Origin: CBFHMJ01 sp965656875
Lineage (GTDB): Bacteria; Pseudomonadota; Gammaproteobacteria; Enterobacterales; Alteromonadaceae
Assembly (NCBI GenBank): GCA_965656875.1
Contig: CBFHMJ010000025.1
Span: forward strand, 62,001 to 126,000
Direction of reading: 5' to 3'
DNA length: 64,000 bases
A program made the translations under genes and the position numbers. The notes under the pieces were generated by a model that saw only the letters and a program-made list of their open reading frames with translations, did no database searches and was not told where the DNA came from. Of the stretch, positions 36,801 to 45,135 are shown one piece after another. How positions within the stretch are numbered: the first letter of the stretch is position 1; every line of letters starts with the position of its first letter.

Positions 36801-37673
36801 GCCGCTAATCCTCGAGTGGATAATCACCGAATTACAATTCTCGCAACCGCAGTCGGTCACGAAACATTCTTTGATACCAATGGTAATAATGTTTTTGATG
36901 AAGGCACTGATGGCATAGCGATTTCCGATGATACTGATAGCGGATTAGGTAGAGGGGATTATTATCCGAGTGGTTTCATCGACCATTCTGAAGCATGGCG
37001 TGATGACAACGAAGATGGTTCGAGACAAAGCGGAGAAACCTTCGTCGACTTTAATGCGGATGACCAATTCTCACCCGCTGACGGGCAATTCAATGGCTCA
37101 CAACGTACTTGTACAACCGACGCCTGTGCAAATGCACAAAACTCAATAAATGTCAGAAAATCGCTCATCATGATTATGTCTGGCAGCCAGGCTGAATTGT
37201 CAGTCATGTCACCAGATGGCGTAAGTTCACAAAATAATCCTTCATACATTGATGGACACTACGTTATCAAAACCAATGATCCGGATGTTACCGCTGATGG
37301 CCCGCTGGAAAGTGATATAGATATTGAACTTCGTGAAGGAGCCAGTATCGATTTGATCATTGCATATGCTGACAATGCTCAAGGGCCCGGACAAACCTTA
37401 CCTGCGGGTACTGTTGTTTCTGCATCAGTTTCAATTCCTGCCGCAGCACTGACTGGTAATGAGTCGCTAACCGTGCCAAATACCATTGGGACATCAAATC
37501 CAAATGGTTATGGTGGTGACTACCTGAACCTGATTATGACAAACAATAATCAGCCGGGTGACGAGAATACCGGTGATATAACAACAGTCGGAACGTTGGA
37601 TATTGCTTTTACATTCCCATCATCGAACCTTACTCAGACATTCTCGGTAACGATTCGAATGATTGGACAATAA
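33852..37673 (+). CDS. Large Ig-like repeat lipoprotein
   Basis: This 1273-residue protein has a lipoprotein signal peptide with lipobox LLTAC (Cys28) and a Gly/Ser linker. It then alternates two bacterial Ig-like (Big_1/invasin-like) domain types: A at about 46-145 and 254-350, B at about 150-248, 358-455 and 465-555. The A-B pair recurs with a 208-residue offset. Each B domain carries a Cys pair about 14-15 residues apart (for example Cys162/Cys176), likely a disulfide. More diverged Ig-like domains follow. An Asp-rich stretch near 1009-1080 (DTNGNNVFDEG and similar) looks calcium-binding. It is probably displayed on the cell surface or facing the periplasm. Its exact role is unknown; adhesion is a guess. 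An AAGGGAA site precedes its ATG. Confidence 0.85.
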   Translation: MSANVYIRLKQCYQTLFVLFTLALLTACGGGSSGGDTTPTIGASVQLVISNADGQAVTSATIGDTLTLTGTARDDFGNRESGITLTFTAGGGTLSQATAITNGNGQATVTLNTADMTAGVVSISVAGTVDGRDLTQSRSIEIQNAPAPIEPTLTIEVYDETCSVIRTTQSSGTAYCVEAQLLDQGSAVADQIVTFTANVGNVRQASVLTNASGIARTYIDSDATTSGAGQVQATYDQISVSKNYQFTSTTSEITLAVTDSDGEAVTTAAIGDALTLTGTAKDSFGNLRSGITLTFTASGGTLSQGSAITNSSGTASVTLNTTGMTAGVATMTVTGIIDGSSLNQSRDVELQTAPPPLEPTIALEIYDATCTVPTTTQTAGNTYCVEALLLDQGAPAAEQIIVFSAEVGNLRQPSVLTGSTGIARTFIDSDATNIGAGQIQATFDQVTASKNYQFTAPQTDVIESTLTIRDQDCSIITNQAETGTPLCLHVQLTLNGLPYTNQLINFAAPLGTLRQGAALTNTQGIATALLDSPDGILGAATASATFGNITSNANYEFIAATSPAEPQPTITLGMSQNGQTTNRFKAGTTVTIEATALEEDGTPMPNQIVNFTAEVGSLSPLAALTDVNGVAATSLTSTTEQLGAGVATATFSLSQDNITNTLNYQVLAADATEEQVKVGYFDENNNFIEGAIGTTGNVVVNDVNQPVISAGGTLGLNVTIVDQDNERITTPIQVGFTSTCVTDESATIEAQSTTINGTASATFQDTSCATINGNTDTIVASITVNSNVINATRTIQLSPEALGSIEFVSAVPEQIVLKGTGGAGKQETSTLTFRVRSQEGNPVAQEKVTFALSTTVGGLTLSHDENLTNSEGLVTTRVISGTAPTAVRVTATVGEGDNVISSQSDLLSVNTGLPDQNSMTIATSSFNPEAHSISGQEVFITAWLADAFNNPVPDGTTVNFTTEGGTIQPTCNTTSGSCTVTWEAANPRVDNHRITILATAVGHETFFDTNGNNVFDEGTDGIAISDDTDSGLGRGDYYPSGFIDHSEAWRDDNEDGSRQSGETFVDFNADDQFSPADGQFNGSQRTCTTDACANAQNSINVRKSLIMIMSGSQAELSVMSPDGVSSQNNPSYIDGHYVIKTNDPDVTADGPLESDIDIELREGASIDLIIAYADNAQGPGQTLPAGTVVSASVSIPAAALTGNESLTVPNTIGTSNPNGYGGDYLNLIMTNNNQPGDENTGDITTVGTLDIAFTFPSSNLTQTFSVTIRMIGQ

Positions 37674-37711
37674 ATAAGATTTTATAGCGTTACGCTCTTC
37701 TTATATTTTCA

Positions 37712-37737
37712 GGCCCCGACTTCTGCCGGGGCCTTTT
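37712..37737 (+). terminator. Terminator after the Ig-like lipoprotein
   Basis: GGCCCCG (37712-37718) pairs with CGGGGCC (37727-37733) and is followed by TTTT. Confidence 0.85.
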
Positions 37738-37847
37738 ATTATCATCTGCGTACTTTATTCTCCTGTCGCTGTTTAACCACTTCCTGTCGCATTATTCTTG
37801 CTATTCAATTCATTCGTTTAAGTACTTTGAACCCACCTTACAAACAA

Positions 37848-37860
37848 CTGGTATTACCAG
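37848..37860. promoter_or_regulatory. GntR/FadR-type palindrome upstream of putA
   Basis: CTGGTATTACCAG is a perfect 6-bp inverted repeat around a central T. TGGT-N3-ACCA matches the half-site layout bound by FadR-like GntR regulators. It lies about 170 bp before putA. The regulator is unknown. Confidence 0.4.
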
Positions 37861-38031
37861 GTGAAAAAGGCTGTAAAAAGGCGAGCAGTATCATCTTTTC
37901 ATGGGAGAAAAATCAGCTATACTGCGCCTCACATTTCCCTCTTTATTCCATCGAGGGTACACATCGGCAGACGAATTATTAAATAGCAACTTTCATCTGT
38001 CAGGTTCCTCTTGTTCAAAAGGTTTACGCCC

Positions 38032-41000
38032 ATGTTCAAAGCAAGTGAAATCATTAATGATCACTACATTCCCAATGATTTAGCAGCGCTAAGACGCGAT
38101 ATTACGAACAATTACATCGTTGATGAACATTCATATCTTCAAGAATTAATTAAGCTGATTCCATCGGATGAGCAACACATTAGCCAGATTACCGAACGAG
38201 CTAATGACATGGTTGCCCAGGTGCGTAAACAGGCAAAATCTGGTTCGACTATTGATGTTGGTATTGATGCATTTCTACAGGAATACAGTCTGGATACACA
38301 GGAAGGTATTATTCTGATGTGTCTGGCCGAAGCGCTGTTGCGAATTCCTGATGCCAACACCGCCGATGCCTTGATCAAAGACAAATTAAGTGGCGCAGAC
38401 TGGTCTAAACATCTGAAGCAAAGTGATTCATTACTGGTAAACGCTTCGACCTGGGGCCTGATGCTTACAGGTAAAGTGATCCACATGGACAAGAAAGTTG
38501 ATGGCACACCATCTGGCTTACTTGGTCGTGTTGTGAATCGCATGGGCGAGCCTATGGTTCGAAATGCCATGTACGCCGCTATGAAAATCATGGGTAAACA
38601 GTTTGTACTGGGTCGTACAATCAAAGAGGCATTAAAAGCCAGCCGCAGTAATCGTGATGATGGTTACACCCATTCATACGATATGCTGGGTGAAGCAGCG
38701 CTGACCAAATCCGACGCAGAGAAGTACTTCAATGATTATTCTCAGGCAATTGATGCCGTTGGCAGCGAATCACTGAACAATAAAAACGTCCCTTCCCCGA
38801 CTATTTCAATCAAATTGTCTGCGTTGCATCCTCGCTACGAAATTGCCAATCGCGACCGTGTCATGACAGAAATGGCTGATACAGTGCTTAAACTGATCAA
38901 ACAAGCCCGTTCAGTCAATGTTGGCCTGACGATTGATGCTGAAGAAGCTGATCGTCTGGAGCTGTCTCTCGACTTATTTGAAAAACTGTATCGTGATGAG
39001 TCTGTTAAAGGCTGGGGCAAGCTGGGAATCGTTGTACAAGCCTACTCTAAGCGCTGCTTACCTGTATTATGCTGGTTAACGGCACTTGCTCGTCAACAAG
39101 GCGACGAAATTCCACTTCGCCTAGTAAAAGGTGCTTATTGGGACAGTGAAATTAAACTGTGTCAACAAATGGGTATCGAGGGCTATCCGGTATTTACACG
39201 TAAAGCAAATACCGATGTTTCCTATCTGGCCTGTGCTAAATATCTACTAAGCGATGCAACTCGCGGTTACATTTATCCTCAGTTTGCGACACACAATGCG
39301 CATACCGTCGTTAGTATTCAGGCAATGGCTGGCGACAGAAATTTTGAATTCCAACGTCTGCACGGGATGGGTGATGAACTATACGATACGGTTATGGAGA
39401 AATCCGCATCAACAAATTGCCGTATCTACGCCCCGGTTGGCGCGCATAAAGATTTACTGCCGTACTTAGTTCGCCGCCTGCTTGAGAACGGTGCTAACTC
39501 GTCTTTCGTTCATAAGTTAGTTGACCCGGAAACGCCGATTCATCAATTAACTGAACACCCACTCAGAACCGTCAAACCATTTATGGATAATCTGGCTAAC
39601 AACAAAATCGTTTTACCGCCAGACATCTATGGTGCAGGCCGTAAGAATTCATCAGGTGTCAATCTGATGATTGAAAGCCAGGCAAATCCATTCTTTGATG
39701 CTCTACATAAATTTGCAGGCAAAAACTGGCATGCAACTCCGATTATTAATGGTGAATCCGTAAACAAAGGGGAAGTCTTTACTGTTAAGAGTCCTCATAA
39801 TCACCAACAAAGTCCTGGCACTGTCATTTTTGCGGGTGAAGAGCAAATTAAACAAGCGATTGATGTAGCAACCGCTAATTTCCCTGTCTGGAACAACACC
39901 GACGTTCAGGTCCGAGCCGACATTCTGGATAAAACGGCTGACCTGCTTGAAACGCACAAAATGGAACTTATCGCGCTATGTACACTTGAAGCTGGTAAAG
40001 GGCTTCAGGATGGCATTGATGAGATTCGTGAAGCTGTTGATTTCTGTCGTTACTATGCAAAACAAGCGCGTAGTATGTTTACAGCGGATGTCATGGTCGG
40101 TCCAACAGGTGAATCTAATGAGCTGCACCTGCAAGGTCGTGGAGTATTTGTATGTATCAGCCCATGGAACTTCCCTTTAGCGATTTTCCTGGGTCAGGTT
40201 GTTGCAGCCCTGGTAACGGGTAACACCGTCATCGCAAAACCAGCAGAGCAAACATCGTTAGTTGCATGGCGTACCGTTCAATTAATGCTTGAAGCAGGTC
40301 TTCCTGGGGGGGCGCTTCAGTTACTTCCTGGTACAGGCGCGACTGTCGGAAACTTATTGACGACAGATCCTCGCATTGCCGGTGTGTGTTTTACGGGTTC
40401 AACTGGCACAGCGAAAAGGATTAACCGAAACCTGGCCGAACGTGATGGTCCAATTGCGACACTAATCGCAGAGACCGGTGGCCAGAATGCTATGATCGTG
40501 GACAGTACTTCACTACCTGAGCAAGTCATCAATGATGTTGTTAGTTCTGCATTTCAGAGTGCCGGTCAACGCTGTTCAGCCTGTCGAGTGATGTTCGTTC
40601 AGCAAGACATTGCAGATAGAGTGATTGACTTGCTTGAAGGTGCAATGCAAGAACTGACAGTTGGCGATCCAATGTCCTATAAAACAGACGTAGGTCCGGT
40701 CATTGATCAACGGGCTAAACAAGGCCTGGATCAGCACATTGCAGATATCAGTCGTTCAGGCAAACTGCTAAGTCAGACGCCAATGCCAGCAGAAACGAGC
40801 AATGGTACCTTTGTTCAACCGACTGCTGTAGAAATTGGCAGCATCGCTCAGTTGGATAAAGAACACTTCGGGCCGATCCTCCATCTTATTCGCTATAAAG
40901 AGAGCGAACTGGATAAAGTTATCGATGATATCAACAACACAGGCTTTGGCTTAACACTCGGCATTCATAGCCGTAACGAAGGCCATGCTGAATACATTGC

Positions 41001-41214
41001 ACAACGTGTTAATGTCGGTAATGTCTATATCAATCGGAATCAGATTGGCGCTGTTGTTGGTGTTCAACCATTTGGTGGTCAAGGGTTGTCCGGTACAGGA
41101 CCGAAAGCGGGTGGTCCTCACTATTTACACCGCTTTGTAACAGAAAAAACCTATACAAATAATCTGACCGCTATTGGTGGGAATGCGACATTATTAACGT
41201 TAGGTGATGGTTAA
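38032..41214 (+). CDS. putA: Bifunctional proline dehydrogenase / P5C dehydrogenase PutA
   Basis: PutA oxidises proline to glutamate in two steps. ATG 38032 (MFKASEIIND) is chosen over TTG 38011 because AAGG lies 9 nt upstream. The 1060-residue protein has a FAD-binding proline dehydrogenase barrel (about 100-460), with LVKGAYWDSEIK and YPQFATHNAHTV. An aldehyde dehydrogenase domain follows (about 560-1030), with ETGGQNAM and the catalytic Cys in SAGQRCSACR. There is no N-terminal ribbon-helix-helix domain, so this is a short PutA that cannot repress its own gene. No putP transporter is adjacent. Confidence 0.96.
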   Translation: MFKASEIINDHYIPNDLAALRRDITNNYIVDEHSYLQELIKLIPSDEQHISQITERANDMVAQVRKQAKSGSTIDVGIDAFLQEYSLDTQEGIILMCLAEALLRIPDANTADALIKDKLSGADWSKHLKQSDSLLVNASTWGLMLTGKVIHMDKKVDGTPSGLLGRVVNRMGEPMVRNAMYAAMKIMGKQFVLGRTIKEALKASRSNRDDGYTHSYDMLGEAALTKSDAEKYFNDYSQAIDAVGSESLNNKNVPSPTISIKLSALHPRYEIANRDRVMTEMADTVLKLIKQARSVNVGLTIDAEEADRLELSLDLFEKLYRDESVKGWGKLGIVVQAYSKRCLPVLCWLTALARQQGDEIPLRLVKGAYWDSEIKLCQQMGIEGYPVFTRKANTDVSYLACAKYLLSDATRGYIYPQFATHNAHTVVSIQAMAGDRNFEFQRLHGMGDELYDTVMEKSASTNCRIYAPVGAHKDLLPYLVRRLLENGANSSFVHKLVDPETPIHQLTEHPLRTVKPFMDNLANNKIVLPPDIYGAGRKNSSGVNLMIESQANPFFDALHKFAGKNWHATPIINGESVNKGEVFTVKSPHNHQQSPGTVIFAGEEQIKQAIDVATANFPVWNNTDVQVRADILDKTADLLETHKMELIALCTLEAGKGLQDGIDEIREAVDFCRYYAKQARSMFTADVMVGPTGESNELHLQGRGVFVCISPWNFPLAIFLGQVVAALVTGNTVIAKPAEQTSLVAWRTVQLMLEAGLPGGALQLLPGTGATVGNLLTTDPRIAGVCFTGSTGTAKRINRNLAERDGPIATLIAETGGQNAMIVDSTSLPEQVINDVVSSAFQSAGQRCSACRVMFVQQDIADRVIDLLEGAMQELTVGDPMSYKTDVGPVIDQRAKQGLDQHIADISRSGKLLSQTPMPAETSNGTFVQPTAVEIGSIAQLDKEHFGPILHLIRYKESELDKVIDDINNTGFGLTLGIHSRNEGHAEYIAQRVNVGNVYINRNQIGAVVGVQPFGGQGLSGTGPKAGGPHYLHRFVTEKTYTNNLTAIGGNATLLTLGDG

Positions 41215-41548
41215 ACTAAATCGTTTGATTTAAACCGCCTCAGGAAAAGCCGACTTTTAAACGTCGGCTTTTTTGTTTTGAGTATAAAATTATCGGTATC
41301 TGTCACAGATCCTGAATTCATCACAAGAACTACACTTGTATAACGACGCAATTTATTTCAGCGTATGAGCGTACCAGTGTTGAATACTGCTCAGAGAACA
41401 CTAAATACCCGGTGATTTTCTGCAAAAAGCTTCTCGCTGCATAAGAAATTTGCTAATTTTATCGACTGTGAAACAGATAAATGGATACAACTGACCCAGG
41501 TTCATCCACTTACTGAATGGTTGATATTGATTTTAAAGGTTTTTACTC
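41215..41548. other. Intergenic region between putA and the HD-GYP pair
   Basis: These 334 bp contain the putA terminator and a 13-bp palindrome ATCTGTCACAGAT (41298-41310), which might be an operator for the HD-GYP operon. Nothing else is recognisable and no coding sequence is supported. Confidence 0.5.
41245..41274 (+). terminator. putA terminator
   Basis: AAAAGCCGAC (41245-41254) pairs with GTCGGCTTTT (41263-41272) and runs on into T residues, 30 bp past the putA stop. Confidence 0.88.
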
Positions 41549-42760
41549 ATGCTAAAACGTATCTCTATAGATGAGCTTCAACCAGGTATGTTCGTCGAAA
41601 AAGTTCTGACTCAAAAAGGTACCCTTAAAATCAAGACGCAGGGCTTTGTTCGCACCCCAAAAGCCGTCACCATGCTCCGACAGAAAGGTATCCTTGAAGT
41701 AGCAATAGACCCATCAAAAATTTTACCGGGTCAGGAAGAACAATCCGCTGAATCGAACGACGCGTCGACAGCAAAAATACCAGACACAACTCATCCCCCT
41801 CATCATCGAACAGCATCGTTCGATAAAGAGATGGGTGAAGCAAAAGTGTTATACAACGAAGCAATGCAACTTCAAAAGCGTGCAATTCGCGACATTAAAA
41901 ACGGTAATCCAGTCGATATTCAACCCGTACAAAAACTGGCAGATTCATTTATCGACTCGGTGTTCAGAAATCAGGACGCCCTCGCATTCATGTGCCGTAT
42001 CCGCGAAAAAGATGCATACCTGCTACAACATTCCATCAACGTATCAATTCTGATCACTATTCTTGCTAAACACATGAATTTTGATCGTGAAGTCATCCAT
42101 GCGCTGGCTACCGGCGCATTACTTCATGATCTTGGTAAAGTCAGAGTACCTGATGAAATTCTCAATAAACCGGGAAGACTAACCCCGGAAGAAATGGCAG
42201 AAATGAGACGCCACGTAGAGTACAGTGTTGATATTCTGGCTTTGTCTCCGGATATTCAGGCTATTAGTGTTGATATCGCACAAAACCATCATGAGCGTCT
42301 TGACGGCACCGGATACCCGAGTGGTCTTGACGGTGACAAACTCTCTAAATGGTCGCGAATGATTGCCGTTGTCGACTCTTACGATGCCATGACAGCAGAT
42401 CGCTGTTACAAAGAAGGTATGAATCCAATAAAGGCATTTAAGATTCTTAAAAAGGAAAGCGGTGTTAATTACGATGGCTCAATTGTGGATGTTTTTATCA
42501 AAGCAATGGGCATACATCCGGTTGGCTCACTCGTAAAATTGAAAAGCCAGAAACTGGCTATAGTGACTCAATCTAATTTCAATAGCCCACTAGCACCAGT
42601 GGTAAAAACGTTCTATCACACAAAATTTAATCATTACACAGAAGTTAAAGACATTGATTTGTCCGATAAAAAGATCGACGATGAAATAGAAGCCAGTGTT
42701 AAACCGGAAGACTTCCGGATTGACCTGTTACGATTCTTCAGAACAGCATTCCTCAATTAA
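41549..42760 (+). CDS. HD-GYP domain cyclic-di-GMP phosphodiesterase (DUF3391 N-terminus)
   Basis: This 403-residue protein has an N-terminal DUF3391 domain (about 1-130; ISIDELQPGMFVEKVL). The HD-GYP domain spans about 140-330, with LLHDLGK, NHHERLDGTGYPSGL and the DSYDAMTADRCYK segment. All signature residues for c-di-GMP hydrolysis are visible, so it is likely active. A C-terminal beta-rich region (about 335-403) is shared with the next gene. A second HD-GYP gene starts 29 bp later and is probably co-transcribed. No sensor domain is recognised. Confidence 0.9.
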   Translation: MLKRISIDELQPGMFVEKVLTQKGTLKIKTQGFVRTPKAVTMLRQKGILEVAIDPSKILPGQEEQSAESNDASTAKIPDTTHPPHHRTASFDKEMGEAKVLYNEAMQLQKRAIRDIKNGNPVDIQPVQKLADSFIDSVFRNQDALAFMCRIREKDAYLLQHSINVSILITILAKHMNFDREVIHALATGALLHDLGKVRVPDEILNKPGRLTPEEMAEMRRHVEYSVDILALSPDIQAISVDIAQNHHERLDGTGYPSGLDGDKLSKWSRMIAVVDSYDAMTADRCYKEGMNPIKAFKILKKESGVNYDGSIVDVFIKAMGIHPVGSLVKLKSQKLAIVTQSNFNSPLAPVVKTFYHTKFNHYTEVKDIDLSDKKIDDEIEASVKPEDFRIDLLRFFRTAFLN

Positions 42761-42789
42761 AATGATAAAAATAAGGCTGCCGGAGGGTT

Positions 42790-43956
42790 ATGAGTACCGT
42801 TAAAAGAGTCTCAATTGATGATTTAACCGAAGGTAGTTACGTTGTTTCGGTCACAAAACAGGTTGGAACCCTGCGAATCAGACATACGGGTCTGGTTCGT
42901 AGCAGCAAAGTTATTTCTCAACTCAAAGAAAATGGCATTCTTGAACTTGAGATTGATATGGCGCGCAGCGTCAATCAGGAAAAAGACGATGTAACCGAAG
43001 AATTAAAGGAAGACAAACCGAAACGAAAAGCAAACCTGGATGTTGAACTAACTAAAGCTCGCGCTATCCTCGAAGAAACCAGGAATATCCAAAAATCCCT
43101 GTTAAACGACATTCAACGAGACAACCTGGTTGATGCAAAACCACTGGAAAATGTTGCCAATAATCTCATTGAATCTGTTTTCAGAAACTCTGATGCGATG
43201 TCATGCCTCGCCCGGATTCGCGATAAGAATGCTCACCTGCTGGAACACGCAATTAGTTGCGCCACACTGATGGCTGTGTTTGGCAAACACCTTGATTTAG
43301 ATAAAAAAATCATTAATGAGTTAGCTGTCGGTGCTATGTTACATGATGTCGGTAAAGTCCGTTTGCCTGAAGAAATTCTGAATAAAACGACTCGGCTGAC
43401 TCCAGAAGAAGTAAAAATGGACCAGACTCACATTTCACATACCGCAGACATACTCAGTGAGATGAAAGATCTGTCTCCCATCAGCCGGGAAGTTGCCATC
43501 AATCATCATGAATTACTCAATGGCAAAGGCTACCCCGCAGGACTTAAAGGCGAACAAATCAGCATGCACACCCGCATGATGACCATCGTTGATATCTACG
43601 ATAATCTCACCCGCCAAACCAACAAAAATAAAGAATCAGGCCCGTTAGCAGCTTTCAGGCTCATGATGGAACGAGCCCCGAATGAACTGGATGCAGAATT
43701 ACTGCCTAAATTCATTAAGTGTATTGGTATTTACCCGGTAGGGACCGTCGTCAGGCTAAAATCGGGCAGGCTGGGCATCGTCACTCATCACAATGCTAAT
43801 CACCCTACCCGACCAAAAATCAAACTGGTTTATAATGCAAAACATCAACATCATATTGATGTGAAAACCATTGACCTGGTTCACCACCAGCAAGATGAAA
43901 TTGAAGCCTGTGTAAATCCAGAAAAATACGGACTCGACATGCATAACTATCTGTAA
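42790..43956 (+). CDS. Diverged HD-GYP domain protein (DUF3391 N-terminus)
   Basis: This 388-residue paralogue of the preceding gene has the same layout: DUF3391, HD-GYP and a C-terminal beta region. It keeps MLHDVGK and NHHELLNGKGYP, but Asp in the usual DGxGYP is Asn, and the DxYDAMTxxRxY segment has become DIYDNLTRQTNKNK. The HD metal ligands look intact, so residual activity is possible. Altered substrate use, or a binding or partner role, is equally plausible. It has a strong GGAGG site 5 nt before ATG. A terminator follows. Confidence 0.87.
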   Translation: MSTVKRVSIDDLTEGSYVVSVTKQVGTLRIRHTGLVRSSKVISQLKENGILELEIDMARSVNQEKDDVTEELKEDKPKRKANLDVELTKARAILEETRNIQKSLLNDIQRDNLVDAKPLENVANNLIESVFRNSDAMSCLARIRDKNAHLLEHAISCATLMAVFGKHLDLDKKIINELAVGAMLHDVGKVRLPEEILNKTTRLTPEEVKMDQTHISHTADILSEMKDLSPISREVAINHHELLNGKGYPAGLKGEQISMHTRMMTIVDIYDNLTRQTNKNKESGPLAAFRLMMERAPNELDAELLPKFIKCIGIYPVGTVVRLKSGRLGIVTHHNANHPTRPKIKLVYNAKHQHHIDVKTIDLVHHQQDEIEACVNPEKYGLDMHNYL

Positions 43957-44003
43957 CCGTTATTTGGTAGTACGTGCGACTAAAATAAAAAAGCTAAAGA
44001 TAC

Positions 44004-44033
44004 AAAAAAAGAGCCTTAAAAAGCTCTTTTTTT
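44004..44033. terminator. Bidirectional terminator between the HD-GYP pair and gspB
   Basis: AAAAAAAGAGC (44004-44014) pairs perfectly with GCTCTTTTTTT (44023-44033), between convergent genes. Confidence 0.9.
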
Positions 44034-44091
44034 GTATTGGTCAATCATGTTCACCAGGTCATTATTTTTGGATTAAACGTTGGTCTCAACG

Positions 44092-45117
44092 TTAACCACC
44101 CCACTCAGAAAGTGCTGGTAACGTGAACAGGTAATAGTCCATTTGTAATACGACATACTGAGGTTCAATGCGAACCACCTGTACTTCAGCTGTGATCCAC
44201 TGCTTTTCCTGTACCACCTTGCCATTAACTTTAATCCAACGCTGACTGGCTTCAGAGGCATAAATATGGGTGTCAAAAGACATTGCGGGCACTCGTTGTT
44301 GCACCGATGGCGGCAATTGTGTCAGAGGTTTTATGTCATCTTCTGCATCAGTTTCCCCAAACGCATCATCAGGTGCTTCTGATGACACACTGGCGGACAC
44401 AGCACGACGAAACTGATCAACCAGGTCAGCCGGGATTTGGTCCATCGCAACTTCGGCTTCGTCTACTTTATTGGTCAACAACTTACCACCTAATTCTTCA
44501 GCTATTGCCTCTTGTTCTTTACGTTGCTCACTCTTGACCGAATTATCCTTGCCGGGCTGATAGCCTAAAACACGTTCTTCAGGCTGCAACGAAACGGTTA
44601 CACCATCAGCATTTGGCACAACGACCAGTTGAGATTCATCCTCTGGTTTCGCTTCTGTAACAGCAGCAGTAACTCCCTGTGCTTGATTACTCTGGTTTGT
44701 CTGAGCATCCAATGAAGCTGTCTGTGTATTTGATGTTGCAACGTCACCTGTATTTATATTTGAGGGCGTTTGTTGATCCGCTTCTGTACTCACCGCCACG
44801 GTAGATTGCGGCTGAGTATTTAACGCTGTCGTATTGGTAGTAGTGTTACCATTAGCTGATGCAGCAGGTTGTGTCTGAATAACGACGGGTTGAGGAACAA
44901 TTTGCGTGACTCGCTCTTGTTCGTTACTCAATGTATAGCGATTTCCAAGCAGATAACCAACCGTCAAAGCCAGTAAAACAGCCAGTACAACAGACAACCA
45001 GATAAAAGCACCTGAGCCCTTATTAACCACGACCATCGGCTGTGGCTGTCCAACCGGCGCTGCGCCAGTGGTTTCTTTTCCATCTGCCTTCTTAAGGGCA
45101 TCTAATAAATATGACAT
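44092..45117 (-). CDS. gspB: Type II secretion accessory protein GspB
   Basis: GspB (ExeB) works with GspA to help the T2SS secretin assemble across the cell wall. The 341-residue protein has a short cytoplasmic start (MSYLLDALKKADG), one membrane helix (about 37-58) and a long Gln/Thr-rich periplasmic linker. The C-terminal GspB domain spans about 275-341, with HIYASEASQRWIKVNGKVV and QWITAEVQV. It follows gspA by 18 bp. The main gsp operon is not in the window. Confidence 0.9.
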   Translation of the reverse strand: MSYLLDALKKADGKETTGAAPVGQPQPMVVVNKGSGAFIWLSVVLAVLLALTVGYLLGNRYTLSNEQERVTQIVPQPVVIQTQPAASANGNTTTNTTALNTQPQSTVAVSTEADQQTPSNINTGDVATSNTQTASLDAQTNQSNQAQGVTAAVTEAKPEDESQLVVVPNADGVTVSLQPEERVLGYQPGKDNSVKSEQRKEQEAIAEELGGKLLTNKVDEAEVAMDQIPADLVDQFRRAVSASVSSEAPDDAFGETDAEDDIKPLTQLPPSVQQRVPAMSFDTHIYASEASQRWIKVNGKVVQEKQWITAEVQVVRIEPQYVVLQMDYYLFTLPALSEWGG

Positions 45118-45135
45118 GAATAAATCCGAACAATC

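Larger units (their letters stand above)
37674..38031. promoter_or_regulatory. putA upstream region with candidate operators
   Basis: After the lipoprotein terminator, this 358-bp spacer holds two copies of TCCTGTCGC (37761-37769, 37782-37790) exactly 21 bp apart. It also holds a 13-bp palindrome CTGGTATTACCAG (37848-37860). No clear -35/-10 pair was found. No coding sequence is supported. Confidence 0.45.

Noticed and set aside
38011..38031. TTG start for putA
   Set aside because: The ATG at 38032 has AAGG at good spacing and begins the conserved MFKAS sequence.
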